Notes: generated by a model from the sequence alone, not told the origin. 21,152 bases of DNA from an uncultured Methanobrevibacter sp. (GCA_902783085.1 CACZPT010000007.1:1-21152); one strand, 5' to 3'; positions 8,057-15,927 are shown, counted from the first letter of the stretch. Program-made: numbers and translations.

Positions 8057-8064
8057 TTTATATA
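8057..8064 (+). promoter_or_regulatory. Strong TATA box before the histone-like gene
   Basis: TTTATATA matches the archaeal TATA consensus very well. Transcription would start near 8088, giving an AT-rich leader of about 80 bases before the ATG at 8170, which is long for this window. The rest of 7940-8169 shows nothing else I can name. Confidence 0.6.
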
Positions 8065-8169
8065 AGAGATTTTATAAAAAGTATAAATGATATTGATATA
8101 ATAAGATGTTTTTATTAAATTCGATTCTTTTTACACAATATTAAAATTAAAAATAATGAAGTGTTTATT

Positions 8170-8604
8170 ATGTCAGAAGAAGAAATTATTGAAAAAAATG
8201 AAGAATTTGTAGACGAAGATGATGAAAAATTACCTTTCGCTAAAGCTGAAGTTGTTCGTTTAATGAAGGAAAATCTTGATGACGACAAAATGATTAGGGA
8301 AAGAGTAAAAGTTGAAATGAATAAATTTTTAGGTGATGTTTTAAAAAATGTTTGTAAACAATTAAATGATTATCCTTACACAACTATTGAATATGAAATG
8401 CTTAAGGAATCAACTTACCCTTACACAAACATTGAAAGAATAAACCAAGAAAAAGAAAGAATTTTATTACATTTAGAAGCTATTAAAGCTGATTGTAATG
8501 CATTAGCTATGGATGTTCAAAAAACTTTAAAATTAAAAGATGTTGTTGAAGAAGATTCATTTGTTAACTTTTCAGCAGAAAATGATGAAGAAGTAGAAGA
8601 ATAA
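8170..8604 (+). CDS. Acidic protein with a probable divergent histone fold and C-terminal helix
   Basis: The protein is 144 residues from the ATG at 8170; a GTG at 8161 is in frame but less likely. After a very acidic 20-residue N-terminus, residues 21-83 align by eye with archaeal histones. Helix 1 starts LPFAKAEVVRLMKEN (compare LPIAPIGRIIKDAG in HMfB). The long helix 2 (about 42-67) aligns without gaps to HMfB through to a TI-x-x-E-x-L segment where HMfB has RKTIKAEDIEL. The Arg of the conserved RxT pair is replaced, reading YTTI. A predicted helix follows (about 86-122, heptad-like, rich in Glu/Lys/Leu), then a second acidic tail. It could be a non-canonical histone of the kind with an added coiled-coil helix, or an acidic histone-fold partner that does not bind DNA. 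The fold call is inference from pattern, not a search. It stands alone behind a strong promoter and converges with the ZPR1 gene. Confidence 0.5.
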   Translation: MSEEEIIEKNEEFVDEDDEKLPFAKAEVVRLMKENLDDDKMIRERVKVEMNKFLGDVLKNVCKQLNDYPYTTIEYEMLKESTYPYTNIERINQEKERILLHLEAIKADCNALAMDVQKTLKLKDVVEEDSFVNFSAENDEEVEE

Positions 8605-8615
8605 TTTTCTTCTTT
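8605..8615. terminator. T-rich 11-base gap between convergent genes
   Basis: The gap between the histone-like gene and the convergent ZPR1 gene is nearly all T on the plus strand and could stop plus-strand transcription. No stem-loop is visible, and minus-strand transcripts have no matching T-run here. Confidence 0.3.
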
Positions 8616-9206
8616 TCATTTTTCTTCAATATGTGAAAAACCAGTTTTTAATTCTTTTAATTCCTCTTCAGGAATTTCTAAAATTTCCACATCATCACTT
8701 ACAATATTACTTTGACCAAAAGGATCATCAATTATTAATGTGGCAGTTCCGTTTCCTTTAATAAGCTCTTGAATATTATTTAAAGTATTTTTAGCATTTT
8801 TTTGTGATTGTTCATCTTCAAATAGTTGCAAAGCTTTTTTTACAGCACTTTCAAATCGTATAAGCATACCTTCAACATTTGTGACATAACCTTCAGATTT
8901 TGGTCCGGGTTCTACCTTAACTCCAACTTCTGGAATGCTGACAGTTGCTGATTGTGATCGGACAATTCTTGTAGATAATGTTTCTTTTGAAATTTTAAGA
9001 ACATATTTTGCAGGGTCATTTTGTTCAAGAGAAATTATGTCGCTATGTTTAAAACCACATTCACCACATTTTATTGTTGTTTCAAGAACCTTTCCAAAAT
9101 GAGGTATTTCTATTTCTTTCATTATTGATGTTGCAATACCGTCAACACCACATGCAGGACATTTAATAACCATTTCATTAATTTCTGTTGTTTCTTCTTC
9201 ACTCAT
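8616..9206 (-). CDS. ZPR1-type zinc-finger protein (archaeal single-domain)
   Basis: The 196-residue protein has one ZPR1 unit: a zinc ribbon with C16/C19 and C47/C50, then the beta-rich domain that always follows it. The hallmark stretch IPEVGVKVEPGPKSEGYVTN lies at 91-110 and DDPFGQSNI at 160-168. Eukaryotic ZPR1 has two such units and acts as a folding chaperone for elongation factor eEF1A. By analogy the archaeal single-unit form may assist aEF1A, but this is inference. The N-terminus and C-terminus are acidic. The ATG at 9206 lies inside the 3' end of the upstream kinase gene, an 8-base overlap that suggests translational coupling. Confidence 0.88.
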   Translation of the reverse strand: MSEEETTEINEMVIKCPACGVDGIATSIMKEIEIPHFGKVLETTIKCGECGFKHSDIISLEQNDPAKYVLKISKETLSTRIVRSQSATVSIPEVGVKVEPGPKSEGYVTNVEGMLIRFESAVKKALQLFEDEQSQKNAKNTLNNIQELIKGNGTATLIIDDPFGQSNIVSDDVEILEIPEEELKELKTGFSHIEEK

Positions 9207-10143
9207 TGTAAACGTATCCTTTTTTGCTTAATTCATCTTCAATTTTTTTAAGGGATTCTAAATTTGATGCACAAATATAAAATTCTCTGTATTTTGAAAG
9301 TTTATATAGATTATTTAAATCTTCTTTAACATTCGGATTTTTTTCTATATTTTCAATAAATCTTTTAGCAGATTCATAATTATTTACTTTTGTTTTTCTA
9401 ATTAATGAATCATTAAAACCTTTTAAATGATATATTATCTTTTCTATACTTCCTTTATTATCATTAATGATAATATTTATAACATCATTTAGTTCATCGA
9501 CATTATTACTTAATTTAATGCTTGTACAGGATTTATTAATGATATTCAGTATTTCTTCTGTACTTTTTTCAATACTTTCTGTTTTTATTAAATTAACATT
9601 ATTTTTTTGAGCTTCGTTAAGTAAATGATTATGGATTATTCTATTTTCATTAAAGAAATCCAGTTGTTTTCCACCCCTATGTATTTGAATAGCTCTTTTT
9701 ACAAAACGTTCTTTGTGGGATTCTTCGTCTGAGCTAAGTATAAAGAAATATATTTCAGCATATTCTTTAAATTGGTCTATGTCAATTAATCCCGGAACTA
9801 AATGAACACCTTCGATAATAATATCATCAAAATCTGTTATTGCTCTTTGAATAATTTTTTCAAGAGCTGGAATTACATATGAAGCATGTTCATCAAAACC
9901 AGCTGATACTAAATCTTCATAACTTTCATAATTGCTTTTATTTCTTAAATTTTTATATGCGTCATATGATGAACTATGAAGTGCAGGAGCATATTCTTTT
10001 CCAATAATACCTCTAACAACAGCTCGTATAAAATCACTTTCAATTAAATGTTTTATATTTAATTGTTTAGCTAATTCGGATGCAATTGTTGATTTACCAA
10101 TTCCTGATGCACTCCCAATTAAAATAACATAGGGTTTTCTCAT
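9199..10143 (-). CDS. 2-phosphoglycerate kinase-family P-loop kinase
   Basis: The P-loop GSASGIGKST is at residues 10-19, directly at the N-terminus. The downstream pattern, including IIEGVHLVPGLI at about 108-119 and DEESHKERF at about 139-147, fits the 2-phosphoglycerate kinase family (COG2074) of archaea. In Methanothermus fervidus that enzyme phosphorylates 2-phosphoglycerate on the way to cyclic 2,3-diphosphoglycerate, a thermoprotectant and phosphate store. Many family members have an ATP-cone before the kinase domain. Here it is missing, and about 115 residues rich in Asn/Lys/Ile follow the kinase core instead. I chose the ATG at 10143 (314 residues) because GGAGCAGGA lies five bases upstream on the minus strand. 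An in-frame ATG at 10158 would need leaderless initiation; a TATA-like stretch at about 10180-10192 is compatible with either. The gene overlaps ZPR1 by eight bases. Substrate assignment is by family only. Confidence 0.7.
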   Translation of the reverse strand: MRKPYVILIGSASGIGKSTIASELAKQLNIKHLIESDFIRAVVRGIIGKEYAPALHSSSYDAYKNLRNKSNYESYEDLVSAGFDEHASYVIPALEKIIQRAITDFDDIIIEGVHLVPGLIDIDQFKEYAEIYFFILSSDEESHKERFVKRAIQIHRGGKQLDFFNENRIIHNHLLNEAQKNNVNLIKTESIEKSTEEILNIINKSCTSIKLSNNVDELNDVINIIINDNKGSIEKIIYHLKGFNDSLIRKTKVNNYESAKRFIENIEKNPNVKEDLNNLYKLSKYREFYICASNLESLKKIEDELSKKGYVYNE

Positions 10144-10252
10144 TTTTTCCTGCTCCATATAATTTTTGATATTATTTTGATATATTATATTAAAGTTTTT
10201 CTAGTTAATAAAAACATCATATTTTAATAATAGAAGATGTAATAAATATTAA

Positions 10253-10264
10253 TTAATATATAAT
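10253..10264 (+). promoter_or_regulatory. Candidate TATA box for the DUF1611-sepF unit
   Basis: TTAATATATAAT in the 212-bp divergent gap is a fair archaeal TATA match. It would place the start near 10290 with a leader of about 65 bases. A second AT stretch at 10324-10340 is too close to the ribosome-binding site to be the TATA box. Confidence 0.35.
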
Positions 10265-10355
10265 TTTTTGAAGTCTAATTTTTTGAAAAATTGTTCAAGA
10301 TTATTTTTAAGTTACATAGGCTGTTATAAATTATAAGTTATTAGGAGTGATATTA

Positions 10356-11405
10356 TTGTATTCAGTTAAATCGGTTAAAGAGATTCAAGATTTAAATCCC
10401 TTTATTGTAGTAGGTTGTGGCGGAGGTGGAGAAAAATTCTCCAATCTTGAAGGTGTTGAGGCCATAGGATTTATTGATGATGATGTTAAAAAACAAGGAA
10501 AACAGTTTTGTGGGCATATGGTATCTGAGAGTTTAGAAAAATGTTTGAAAGATACTGATGCAAAATCTCTTGTCATAATGTTACCTATTGGTGCTGAAGG
10601 CACAGCTCTTAAATATGCTGTTCAAGCTATCGATGCTGGATTAAATGTTGTTACTTCATTTAGATCATTATCCGTTGATGATAATCCTTCTTTGATAAAA
10701 TTTGCTGAATCTAAAAATGTTACAATTAAAGAAATCAGTCCTAGATTAGATATTGTTGAAGATTTTGCAGGGGTTGCTCCTAAAAAATCCTGTGAAATTT
10801 TACCAAAAATATCTTATAATCCCAAAGCTCCTGTCATTTTTGTTGGTGGAACTTCTCAGGAATGTGGTAAAAGAACCACTTCTAAAATGTTAGGTATTGC
10901 CGCAAAAGAAAGAGGCTTAAATCCAGCTATTATTTCTACTGATGAAATGGGACTTGAAGAGCCTACCGACTTTAATTTTAGAGCTGGAAGTTTATCTGCA
11001 ATGGATGTTCCTGCAGCTATTTTAGCAGCAATTAAATATGTTGAAGAAAAGAAAAATCCGGATATTATTTTTATTGAAGGTCAATCTAGTTTAACTGAAA
11101 AAGGAAATCCTCATCCAAGAGGTTTATCTGCAGCTATTTTAATAGGTGCTTCCCCTGATGCAGTAATTATTGGTCATAGACCTAATCATCCTTATAGGGA
11201 ACCTAGGGGAATTGATGAGGAAATCACAGCTATTGAAGCACTTGAACCTACTAAAGTTGTTGGTTTATCAATCAATCTTAAAAATGCTGAATTAGATGCA
11301 GATTTAGAATTTTTCGAATCAGAATACAATTTACCTGTTGAAGATGTTTATAACAATGGTGCTTCTAAATTATTAGATGCAATTTTAGATTATTTAAAGG
11401 AGTAA
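10356..11405 (+). CDS. DUF1611 family P-loop protein with N-terminal Rossmann-like domain
   Basis: The protein has 349 residues from a TTG start at 10356, chosen because AGGAGTGA at 10343-10350 sits five bases before it; the in-frame GTG at 10347 overlaps that site. The N-terminal part has a glycine-rich turn, VVGCGGGGEKF, at about 18-28 and looks Rossmann-like. The C-terminal DUF1611 domain has a P-loop GGTSQECGKRTTSK at 164-177 and an acidic strand with IFIEGQSSLTEKGNPHPRG at about 238-256. A bacterial DUF1611 protein, DgcN, has been reported as a D-glutamate N-acetyltransferase. Whether the archaeal protein shares this reaction is unknown, since only the domain is shared. sepF starts five bases after its stop, with the sepF ribosome-binding site lying in the final codons, so the two are almost certainly co-expressed. 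Confidence 0.82.
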   Translation: MYSVKSVKEIQDLNPFIVVGCGGGGEKFSNLEGVEAIGFIDDDVKKQGKQFCGHMVSESLEKCLKDTDAKSLVIMLPIGAEGTALKYAVQAIDAGLNVVTSFRSLSVDDNPSLIKFAESKNVTIKEISPRLDIVEDFAGVAPKKSCEILPKISYNPKAPVIFVGGTSQECGKRTTSKMLGIAAKERGLNPAIISTDEMGLEEPTDFNFRAGSLSAMDVPAAILAAIKYVEEKKNPDIIFIEGQSSLTEKGNPHPRGLSAAILIGASPDAVIIGHRPNHPYREPRGIDEEITAIEALEPTKVVGLSINLKNAELDADLEFFESEYNLPVEDVYNNGASKLLDAILDYLKE

Positions 11406-11410
11406 TTTAA

Positions 11411-11863
11411 ATGAATTTCATGGATACAATTAAAAGAAGTTTAGGTTTTGAAGATTCAGAACCTGGTGAAAGACAAAATAGAAGTTATAATCCTAATGGT
11501 CCTGCTCGCCGTAAGTATCAGAGTCAAAATAATTTTAGACCTTCTGGAACTAGACCACCAAGGTTTGATGATGTTGAACCTATTATTCCAGAACAACCTT
11601 TTTATGAAATTGTTTTAATTAGGCCAAAAACCATTGATGATATTAATTATGTTGTCGATCAGGTAATTGAGGAAAAAAATCCAGTAATTATTGATTTATC
11701 ATTCCTTCAAAATGAAAGTCCATCTAATTTTAAACTTGCTGGAGAAAAAATTAAACAAATGAGAACTAATTATGGAGCTCAAGCATTGTTGCTTTCCCGT
11801 ACAGATGACAAAAATTTAATTATGGTTTCTCCTAAGAAAGTAACATTGGTTAAAAAGAATTAA
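11411..11863 (+). CDS. sepF: SepF, membrane anchor of the FtsZ division ring
   Basis: The 150-residue protein shows the SepF layout. A short amphipathic N-terminal helix (MNFMDTIKRSLGFE, 1-14) binds the membrane. A disordered, Pro/Asn/Arg-rich linker (about 15-60) follows, then the compact SepF core (about 63-147) with the VLIRPKTIDDINYVVD and PVIIDLSFL segments. In Methanobrevibacter smithii SepF is the FtsZ anchor and is needed for division of pseudomurein-walled cells. AAGGAG at 11397-11402 gives a strong start eight bases before the ATG. It shares a transcript with the DUF1611 gene. ftsZ is not in this window. A palindrome and T-tract follow the stop. Confidence 0.92.
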   Translation: MNFMDTIKRSLGFEDSEPGERQNRSYNPNGPARRKYQSQNNFRPSGTRPPRFDDVEPIIPEQPFYEIVLIRPKTIDDINYVVDQVIEEKNPVIIDLSFLQNESPSNFKLAGEKIKQMRTNYGAQALLLSRTDDKNLIMVSPKKVTLVKKN

Positions 11864-11865
11864 TT

Positions 11866-11898
11866 TGTATCAATGATACATTTTAATTATTCTTTTTT
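11866..11898. terminator. Palindrome plus T-rich tract between convergent sepF and TatD-like genes
   Basis: TGTATCA and TGATACA form a perfect 15-base palindrome with one central base (11866-11880). It is followed by a T-rich tract that runs to the end of the convergent gene. It fits a terminator for the DUF1611-sepF transcript. Confidence 0.55.
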
Positions 11899-12652
11899 AA
11901 ATTTTAAAGAAGTTCTCTGCATTTTTTTGAGATACTTTATCAATTTCTTTTTGATTAAATCCTAGTTTTTTAAGTTCACGTATAGTTTTTGGAACGGATA
12001 ATGGATCAGAAGGCATATTACTAATATCACTATTTAATAGGAACTTGTCAAATCCATATTCATCTAAAATAGAAATAGCTTCTGTTTTATCCATTTTTTT
12101 AGGCTGAACTGTCAGTCCTAGTGTATAATCAGTTGATATCACTTGTTCGATAACAGCTTGATTAATATGGTCTATAACAACAAGTTCTGGTGAAATATGT
12201 TGTGGTAATATTTCTAATATTTTGTTTAATACTTCTGATTTATTCCTTCGCGGGGTATGGATAATCACATTGCTTTTTGTTTCTTCAGCAATGTCTAATT
12301 GTTTTTTAAAAATTCTATATTCGTCTTCTGTTAAGTTTTCAAGCCCGATTTCACCTATTGCAATAATGTCCTTATTTTCTATCCATTTATAAAGATTTTC
12401 AAATATTATTTCACCATTTACATTAGTATTTGTGGGATGTATTCCTAAAGCAACTTTTAACTCGAGTCCTTGTTCTTCAGCTCTTTTGGTGTCATAGTTT
12501 AAAATTCTCATCAAATGATTTAAAAGAATGCTATCATTATCTATCTTGTATGGATAATAAGCGCATGTTACTGCAATATCAATACCAGATAAATACATCT
12601 TACTAAAATCTTCACCAGTTCTTGCATCACCATGTATATGTGTATCTATCAT
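11897..12652 (-). CDS. TatD-like metal-dependent hydrolase (archaeal type)
   Basis: This 251-residue TIM-barrel hydrolase of the TatD/amidohydrolase group shows the metal-ligand set in order: DTHIH at 3-7, Glu101 in AIGEIGLE, His132 in VIIHTPRR, His162 in VVIDHIN, and Asp209 in LLNSDIS. TatD proteins are metal-dependent nucleases or phosphoesterases. This archaeal branch (COG1099-like) has no proven substrate to my knowledge, so only a hydrolase role is claimed. I used the ATG at 12652, which gives the usual MIDTHIH start with AGTGAT five bases upstream. An in-frame GTG at 12661 would add three residues and overlap that site. The gene is convergent with sepF and divergent from the regulator gene, so it is its own transcription unit. 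Confidence 0.85.
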   Translation of the reverse strand: MIDTHIHGDARTGEDFSKMYLSGIDIAVTCAYYPYKIDNDSILLNHLMRILNYDTKRAEEQGLELKVALGIHPTNTNVNGEIIFENLYKWIENKDIIAIGEIGLENLTEDEYRIFKKQLDIAEETKSNVIIHTPRRNKSEVLNKILEILPQHISPELVVIDHINQAVIEQVISTDYTLGLTVQPKKMDKTEAISILDEYGFDKFLLNSDISNMPSDPLSVPKTIRELKKLGFNQKEIDKVSQKNAENFFKI

Positions 12653-12773
12653 ATTAATCACTTTTACTTTTTTAATGAGATTATGTTGTTTTTTGTTTAA
12701 AATATTATCGTAATTTCATTTGATTATTATATTTTTTGCAAGTGTGACAATGCACGGGTATTCACTTTGAAAT

Positions 12774-12782
12774 ATTTTATAT
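12774..12782 (+). promoter_or_regulatory. Candidate TATA box of the winged-helix regulator gene
   Basis: An ATTTTATATG-like stretch lies about 50-60 bases before the ATG at 12833 in the 180-bp divergent gap and would give a leader of about 30 bases. The same gap has a minus-strand AT-rich stretch at 12721-12735 that could serve the TatD-like gene. Confidence 0.35.
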
Positions 12783-12832
12783 GTTTTTGTAATAAAAAAT
12801 ATGTTTAAAGTATTACTGGTGGTTGTGATATT

Positions 12833-13618
12833 ATGAAAAAGAATTTTAAAACATTAAAAAACTATGAATCGGTTCGTGAAGACATGAAATATATTTCAAA
12901 TTCAATTTCAAGACTTAAAATAATTAAAACACTTTATGATATGCCTTCAAATGCAAAAAATTTAAATAAAAATACTAATGTTGGTTATAGTGCAATATCA
13001 ACAAATATCCATATGTTGGAATTAGCAGGTTATGTATATCGTGAGAATAACATTTATTACTTGTCTAATGTGATGAATTTATACATGTCAAATATTGTAG
13101 GACTATCAAAAACAATAAATTTCATTGATGATTTTTTCTATTTCTTAAACAATCATTATATTAAATCTATTCCATCTGAATCATTATATACTATTGGTGA
13201 TTTAATCAATTCCAACATAATCGTCTCTGATGGTTTAAATATATATGAAACACACGAATTCATTGAAAATACCATAAGTAATGCAGATTATGTAAATGCA
13301 GTATTGCCTTTTTATTATGCTGGCTTTAATTTAAATATAAATGAATTATTAAATGATGGAAAATCCATTAAATTAGCTATTCCTACCAATATAAAAGAAA
13401 AATTCGATAATTCGTTAATAAAATCAGATAATTTAAATATTAGTTATTTTAATAAATCTAATGTTTCATTTTTATTAATTTCAACAGATAAAATGATGAT
13501 TTTGGGTTTATTTAAAATGAATGGGGTTTATGATCAAAATAGATTGTTAACAGCCAATAATAAGGATTGTTTAAAATGGGCAGATTCATTATTTAAAAAT
13601 TTTAAAAAAGACATATAA
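12833..13618 (+). CDS. FilR1/DUF1724-type winged-helix transcriptional regulator
   Basis: The 261-residue protein carries an ArsR-like winged helix at about residues 22-80 (SRLKIIKTLYDMPSNAKNL, then the recognition segment VGYSAISTNIHMLELAGYV and a wing ending in YYLS). Residues about 110-255 match the plan of the FilR1/DUF1724 sensor domain (COG4742), a family greatly expanded in methanogens and Archaeoglobus; FilR1 in Methanothrix links filament growth to metabolism. No metal- or redox-sensing Cys cluster is present, unlike MsvR, so the signal is unknown. The start is supported by a GGTGGTTGTGA purine-rich stretch just upstream. It stands alone, divergent from the TatD-like gene and convergent with glyS, so its targets cannot be guessed from context. 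Confidence 0.8.
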   Translation: MKKNFKTLKNYESVREDMKYISNSISRLKIIKTLYDMPSNAKNLNKNTNVGYSAISTNIHMLELAGYVYRENNIYYLSNVMNLYMSNIVGLSKTINFIDDFFYFLNNHYIKSIPSESLYTIGDLINSNIIVSDGLNIYETHEFIENTISNADYVNAVLPFYYAGFNLNINELLNDGKSIKLAIPTNIKEKFDNSLIKSDNLNISYFNKSNVSFLLISTDKMMILGLFKMNGVYDQNRLLTANNKDCLKWADSLFKNFKKDI

Positions 13619-13640
13619 ATGAGTTTTAAACTCATTTATA
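13614..13640. terminator. Perfect 27-base palindrome across two convergent stop codons
   Basis: Thirteen bases on each side are exact complements around a single central T at 13627. The palindrome contains the regulator's TAA (13616-13618) and the TGA of glyS (13632-13634, minus strand). An RNA hairpin could form on either strand. This suggests a shared bidirectional terminator or 3'-end protecting stem, but no strong T-run follows on either side. Confidence 0.5.
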
Positions 13641-15326
13641 ATAATTTTCCAAGTATTTAACCAAATCACTAATAGCTATGCGCTCTTGAGCTTCACTATC
13701 CCTATCTCTAACTGTCACAGTATTATCTTCTTTTGTATCAAAATCGATTGTTACTGCAATAGGAATACCAATTTCGTCAGCTCTAGCATATCTTTTACCT
13801 ATAGTATTGGCCGCATCATATTCAACAGTAAATCCAGCTTCTCTTAATTCGTCTTTTAATTTACTAGCTATTTCTGGAAGTCCTTTTTTGTTTACAAGAG
13901 GATATACACCAACTTGTACTGGTGCAACTGATTTTGCAAATTTAAAGTAGTCTTTTTTATCACTTTCTTTAAAAGAATGTAATAAAACGGAATATAAAAT
14001 ACGATCAATACCAAATGATGGTTCAATTACATGGGGAACGATTTTTTCACCCGTAACTTCTTCTTCAACTTCTTCTATGATGAGTAATTCTTCATCTACT
14101 TCATAAGTTTTATCCAACTCGATAACATATTTTCCATCATTTTCTAAAGCATTGATAATATCTTGAGCATTTGCTTCTTCAATAGCTTGTTTTACTTTAG
14201 GAGAATCTCCTTTAAATATCGGTCCAAATTTGGATAAATTAGGTTTAATTACAGTTTTATTGACTTTTTTAGGTTCATCATATTCTTTAAAGACATACAA
14301 ATCATCGTTACTGAACTCAGAATGTGAAGTTAAGTCATAATCTCCTCTGTCGGCTATTCCGATAATTTCAATCCAACCATATTTGTCAGTTTTGGCTTCA
14401 ACATCCCAACAATCAATTGCATAATGGGCCATCTCTCCAGCCAAATGTTGTCTAAATCTTAAAACTTCATTAGGTATTCCAATTTCGTTTAAAAATTTAC
14501 GGGCTAAATATAATTGGTATATTAACATTTCATTTGCCACAATACCTTTATCCAGTGCTTCACGAGCGGTAATTTCTAAAGGTTCTGTATTGTTTTCCTG
14601 AACTTCTTGTGAACTTAAGCATAATATTTCGTTTTCAATTTGTGAAAATTTTGAGGTTGTTTTATCGCTTGGGTCTAAAAATATTTCTGCTTCAGCTTGG
14701 GTAAATTCTCTTAGTCTGATAACTCCTTGTCTTGGGGAGATTTCATTTCTATATGCTTTTCCAAGTTGAACAACTCCAAAAGGTAATTTTCCTCTAAAAA
14801 ATCTTTCCAGACGTTTAAATAATATGAATATTCCTTGTGCAGTTTCGGGCCTCATATAACCTACTTTATTTCCTTTAGCACCAATGCTTGTTTTAAACAT
14901 TAAATTATAATCCCAGATATTTGCTAAATCTCCACCGCACTCCGGACATTTAATGTTATTGTCAATAACAATTTGGTCTAGTTGTTCATTTTCAAGACTT
15001 TCCACATCTTCACCTATAACTTCTTCAATAATATGGTCTGCTCTAAAAACTTCCCCACAGCTTTTACATTTAGTCATAGGGTCTGTAAAATTATCAACAT
15101 GTCCTGATGCTTTTAAAACTTCTTTTGGCATCACGGTTGGGCCTTCAATTTCATAAAATCCTTCACCTGAAACATATTGTTTTCTCCATTTTTGCATAAT
15201 ATTATTTTTTAAACTAGCACCTAAAGGACCATAATCTGTAAATCCGGATACTCCAGAATATATTTCAAAAGAAGGCCATAAAAATCCTCTTTTTGCACTT
15301 ATATTAGTCATTTTGTCATGATTCAT
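13632..15326 (-). CDS. glyS: Glycyl-tRNA synthetase, archaeal/eukaryotic alpha2 type
   Basis: This class II enzyme charges tRNA-Gly with glycine. At 564 residues it is the normal archaeal length. It shows the WPSFEIYSGVSGFTDYGPLG stretch at 17-36, a zinc site with C87/C90 and C127/C130, RPETAQG at 159-165, motif 2 (YRNEISPRQG at 192-201, then FTQAEAEIF), FRQHLAGEMAHYA at 291-303, motif 3 EPSFGIDRI at 435-443, and an anticodon-binding domain from about 468 to the end. The ATG at 15326 has GGAAG nine bases upstream; an internal ATG five codons later does not. It is the last gene of the minus-strand run and follows dcd after 16 bases. Confidence 0.98.
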   Translation of the reverse strand: MNHDKMTNISAKRGFLWPSFEIYSGVSGFTDYGPLGASLKNNIMQKWRKQYVSGEGFYEIEGPTVMPKEVLKASGHVDNFTDPMTKCKSCGEVFRADHIIEEVIGEDVESLENEQLDQIVIDNNIKCPECGGDLANIWDYNLMFKTSIGAKGNKVGYMRPETAQGIFILFKRLERFFRGKLPFGVVQLGKAYRNEISPRQGVIRLREFTQAEAEIFLDPSDKTTSKFSQIENEILCLSSQEVQENNTEPLEITAREALDKGIVANEMLIYQLYLARKFLNEIGIPNEVLRFRQHLAGEMAHYAIDCWDVEAKTDKYGWIEIIGIADRGDYDLTSHSEFSNDDLYVFKEYDEPKKVNKTVIKPNLSKFGPIFKGDSPKVKQAIEEANAQDIINALENDGKYVIELDKTYEVDEELLIIEEVEEEVTGEKIVPHVIEPSFGIDRILYSVLLHSFKESDKKDYFKFAKSVAPVQVGVYPLVNKKGLPEIASKLKDELREAGFTVEYDAANTIGKRYARADEIGIPIAVTIDFDTKEDNTVTVRDRDSEAQERIAISDLVKYLENYYK

Positions 15327-15342
15327 ATTAATTAACTTCCAT

Positions 15343-15927
15343 TTATTTTTTTAATTCATAATCTAATTTAACTCTACTGCTTTCTGGCCTTACTTGACCC
15401 ATATATTTACTGTTTCTATCTGGGTGTCCATATGGTAATTCTGATGGTGTTGTCATTGTTTCAAAAACAATTTGACACACTCTTTGACCAGGATATAAAG
15501 CCACAGGCATTGCGCCGATATTTGAAATTTCTAATGTAATTTTACCTTCAAAACCAGGGTCGATAAATCCTGCGGTTACATGCATTGTAACACCTAGTCT
15601 TCCCATACTGGAACGACCTTCTACTCTCGCTACTAAGTCATCAGGCACTTTTACATATTCTAATGTTGTAGCTAGTGCAAATTCGTTAGGATGAATTATA
15701 AAGGCTTTACCTTCACTAACAGTACTTGATTCCATGTAAGAGGCAATGTCTTCTTCATCTTTTGGGTCTATATAAGGTTTCCTAATAACTTTAAATACTT
15801 TAAATTCATCTCCCAATCTCATATCAATAGAAGATGGTTGTATTTGTTTTTCATCTAAAAGAGGTTCAACAGTAATTTTTCCCTCTTTTAAGTATTTTTT
15901 AATGGTTTTATCACTTAAAATTGTCAT
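15343..15927 (-). CDS. dcd: dCTP deaminase (possibly bifunctional with dUTPase)
   Basis: The 194-residue protein of the dCTP deaminase/dUTPase trimer family makes dUTP (or dUMP directly) from dCTP for thymidylate synthesis. Visible signatures are PSSIDMRLGD at 31-40, GRSSMGRLGV at 104-113, HVTAGFIDPGFEG at 116-128, the catalytic Glu133 in TLEISN, and PGQRVCQIVFE at 146-156. The closest studied archaeal enzyme, from Methanocaldococcus jannaschii, does both deamination and dUTP hydrolysis. No separate dut gene is in this window, so a bifunctional enzyme is plausible but not shown. The ATG at 15927 has GTGAT five bases before it. The gene lies 18 bases after the Fe-S gene and 16 before glyS. Confidence 0.96.
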   Translation of the reverse strand: MTILSDKTIKKYLKEGKITVEPLLDEKQIQPSSIDMRLGDEFKVFKVIRKPYIDPKDEEDIASYMESSTVSEGKAFIIHPNEFALATTLEYVKVPDDLVARVEGRSSMGRLGVTMHVTAGFIDPGFEGKITLEISNIGAMPVALYPGQRVCQIVFETMTTPSELPYGHPDRNSKYMGQVRPESSRVKLDYELKK

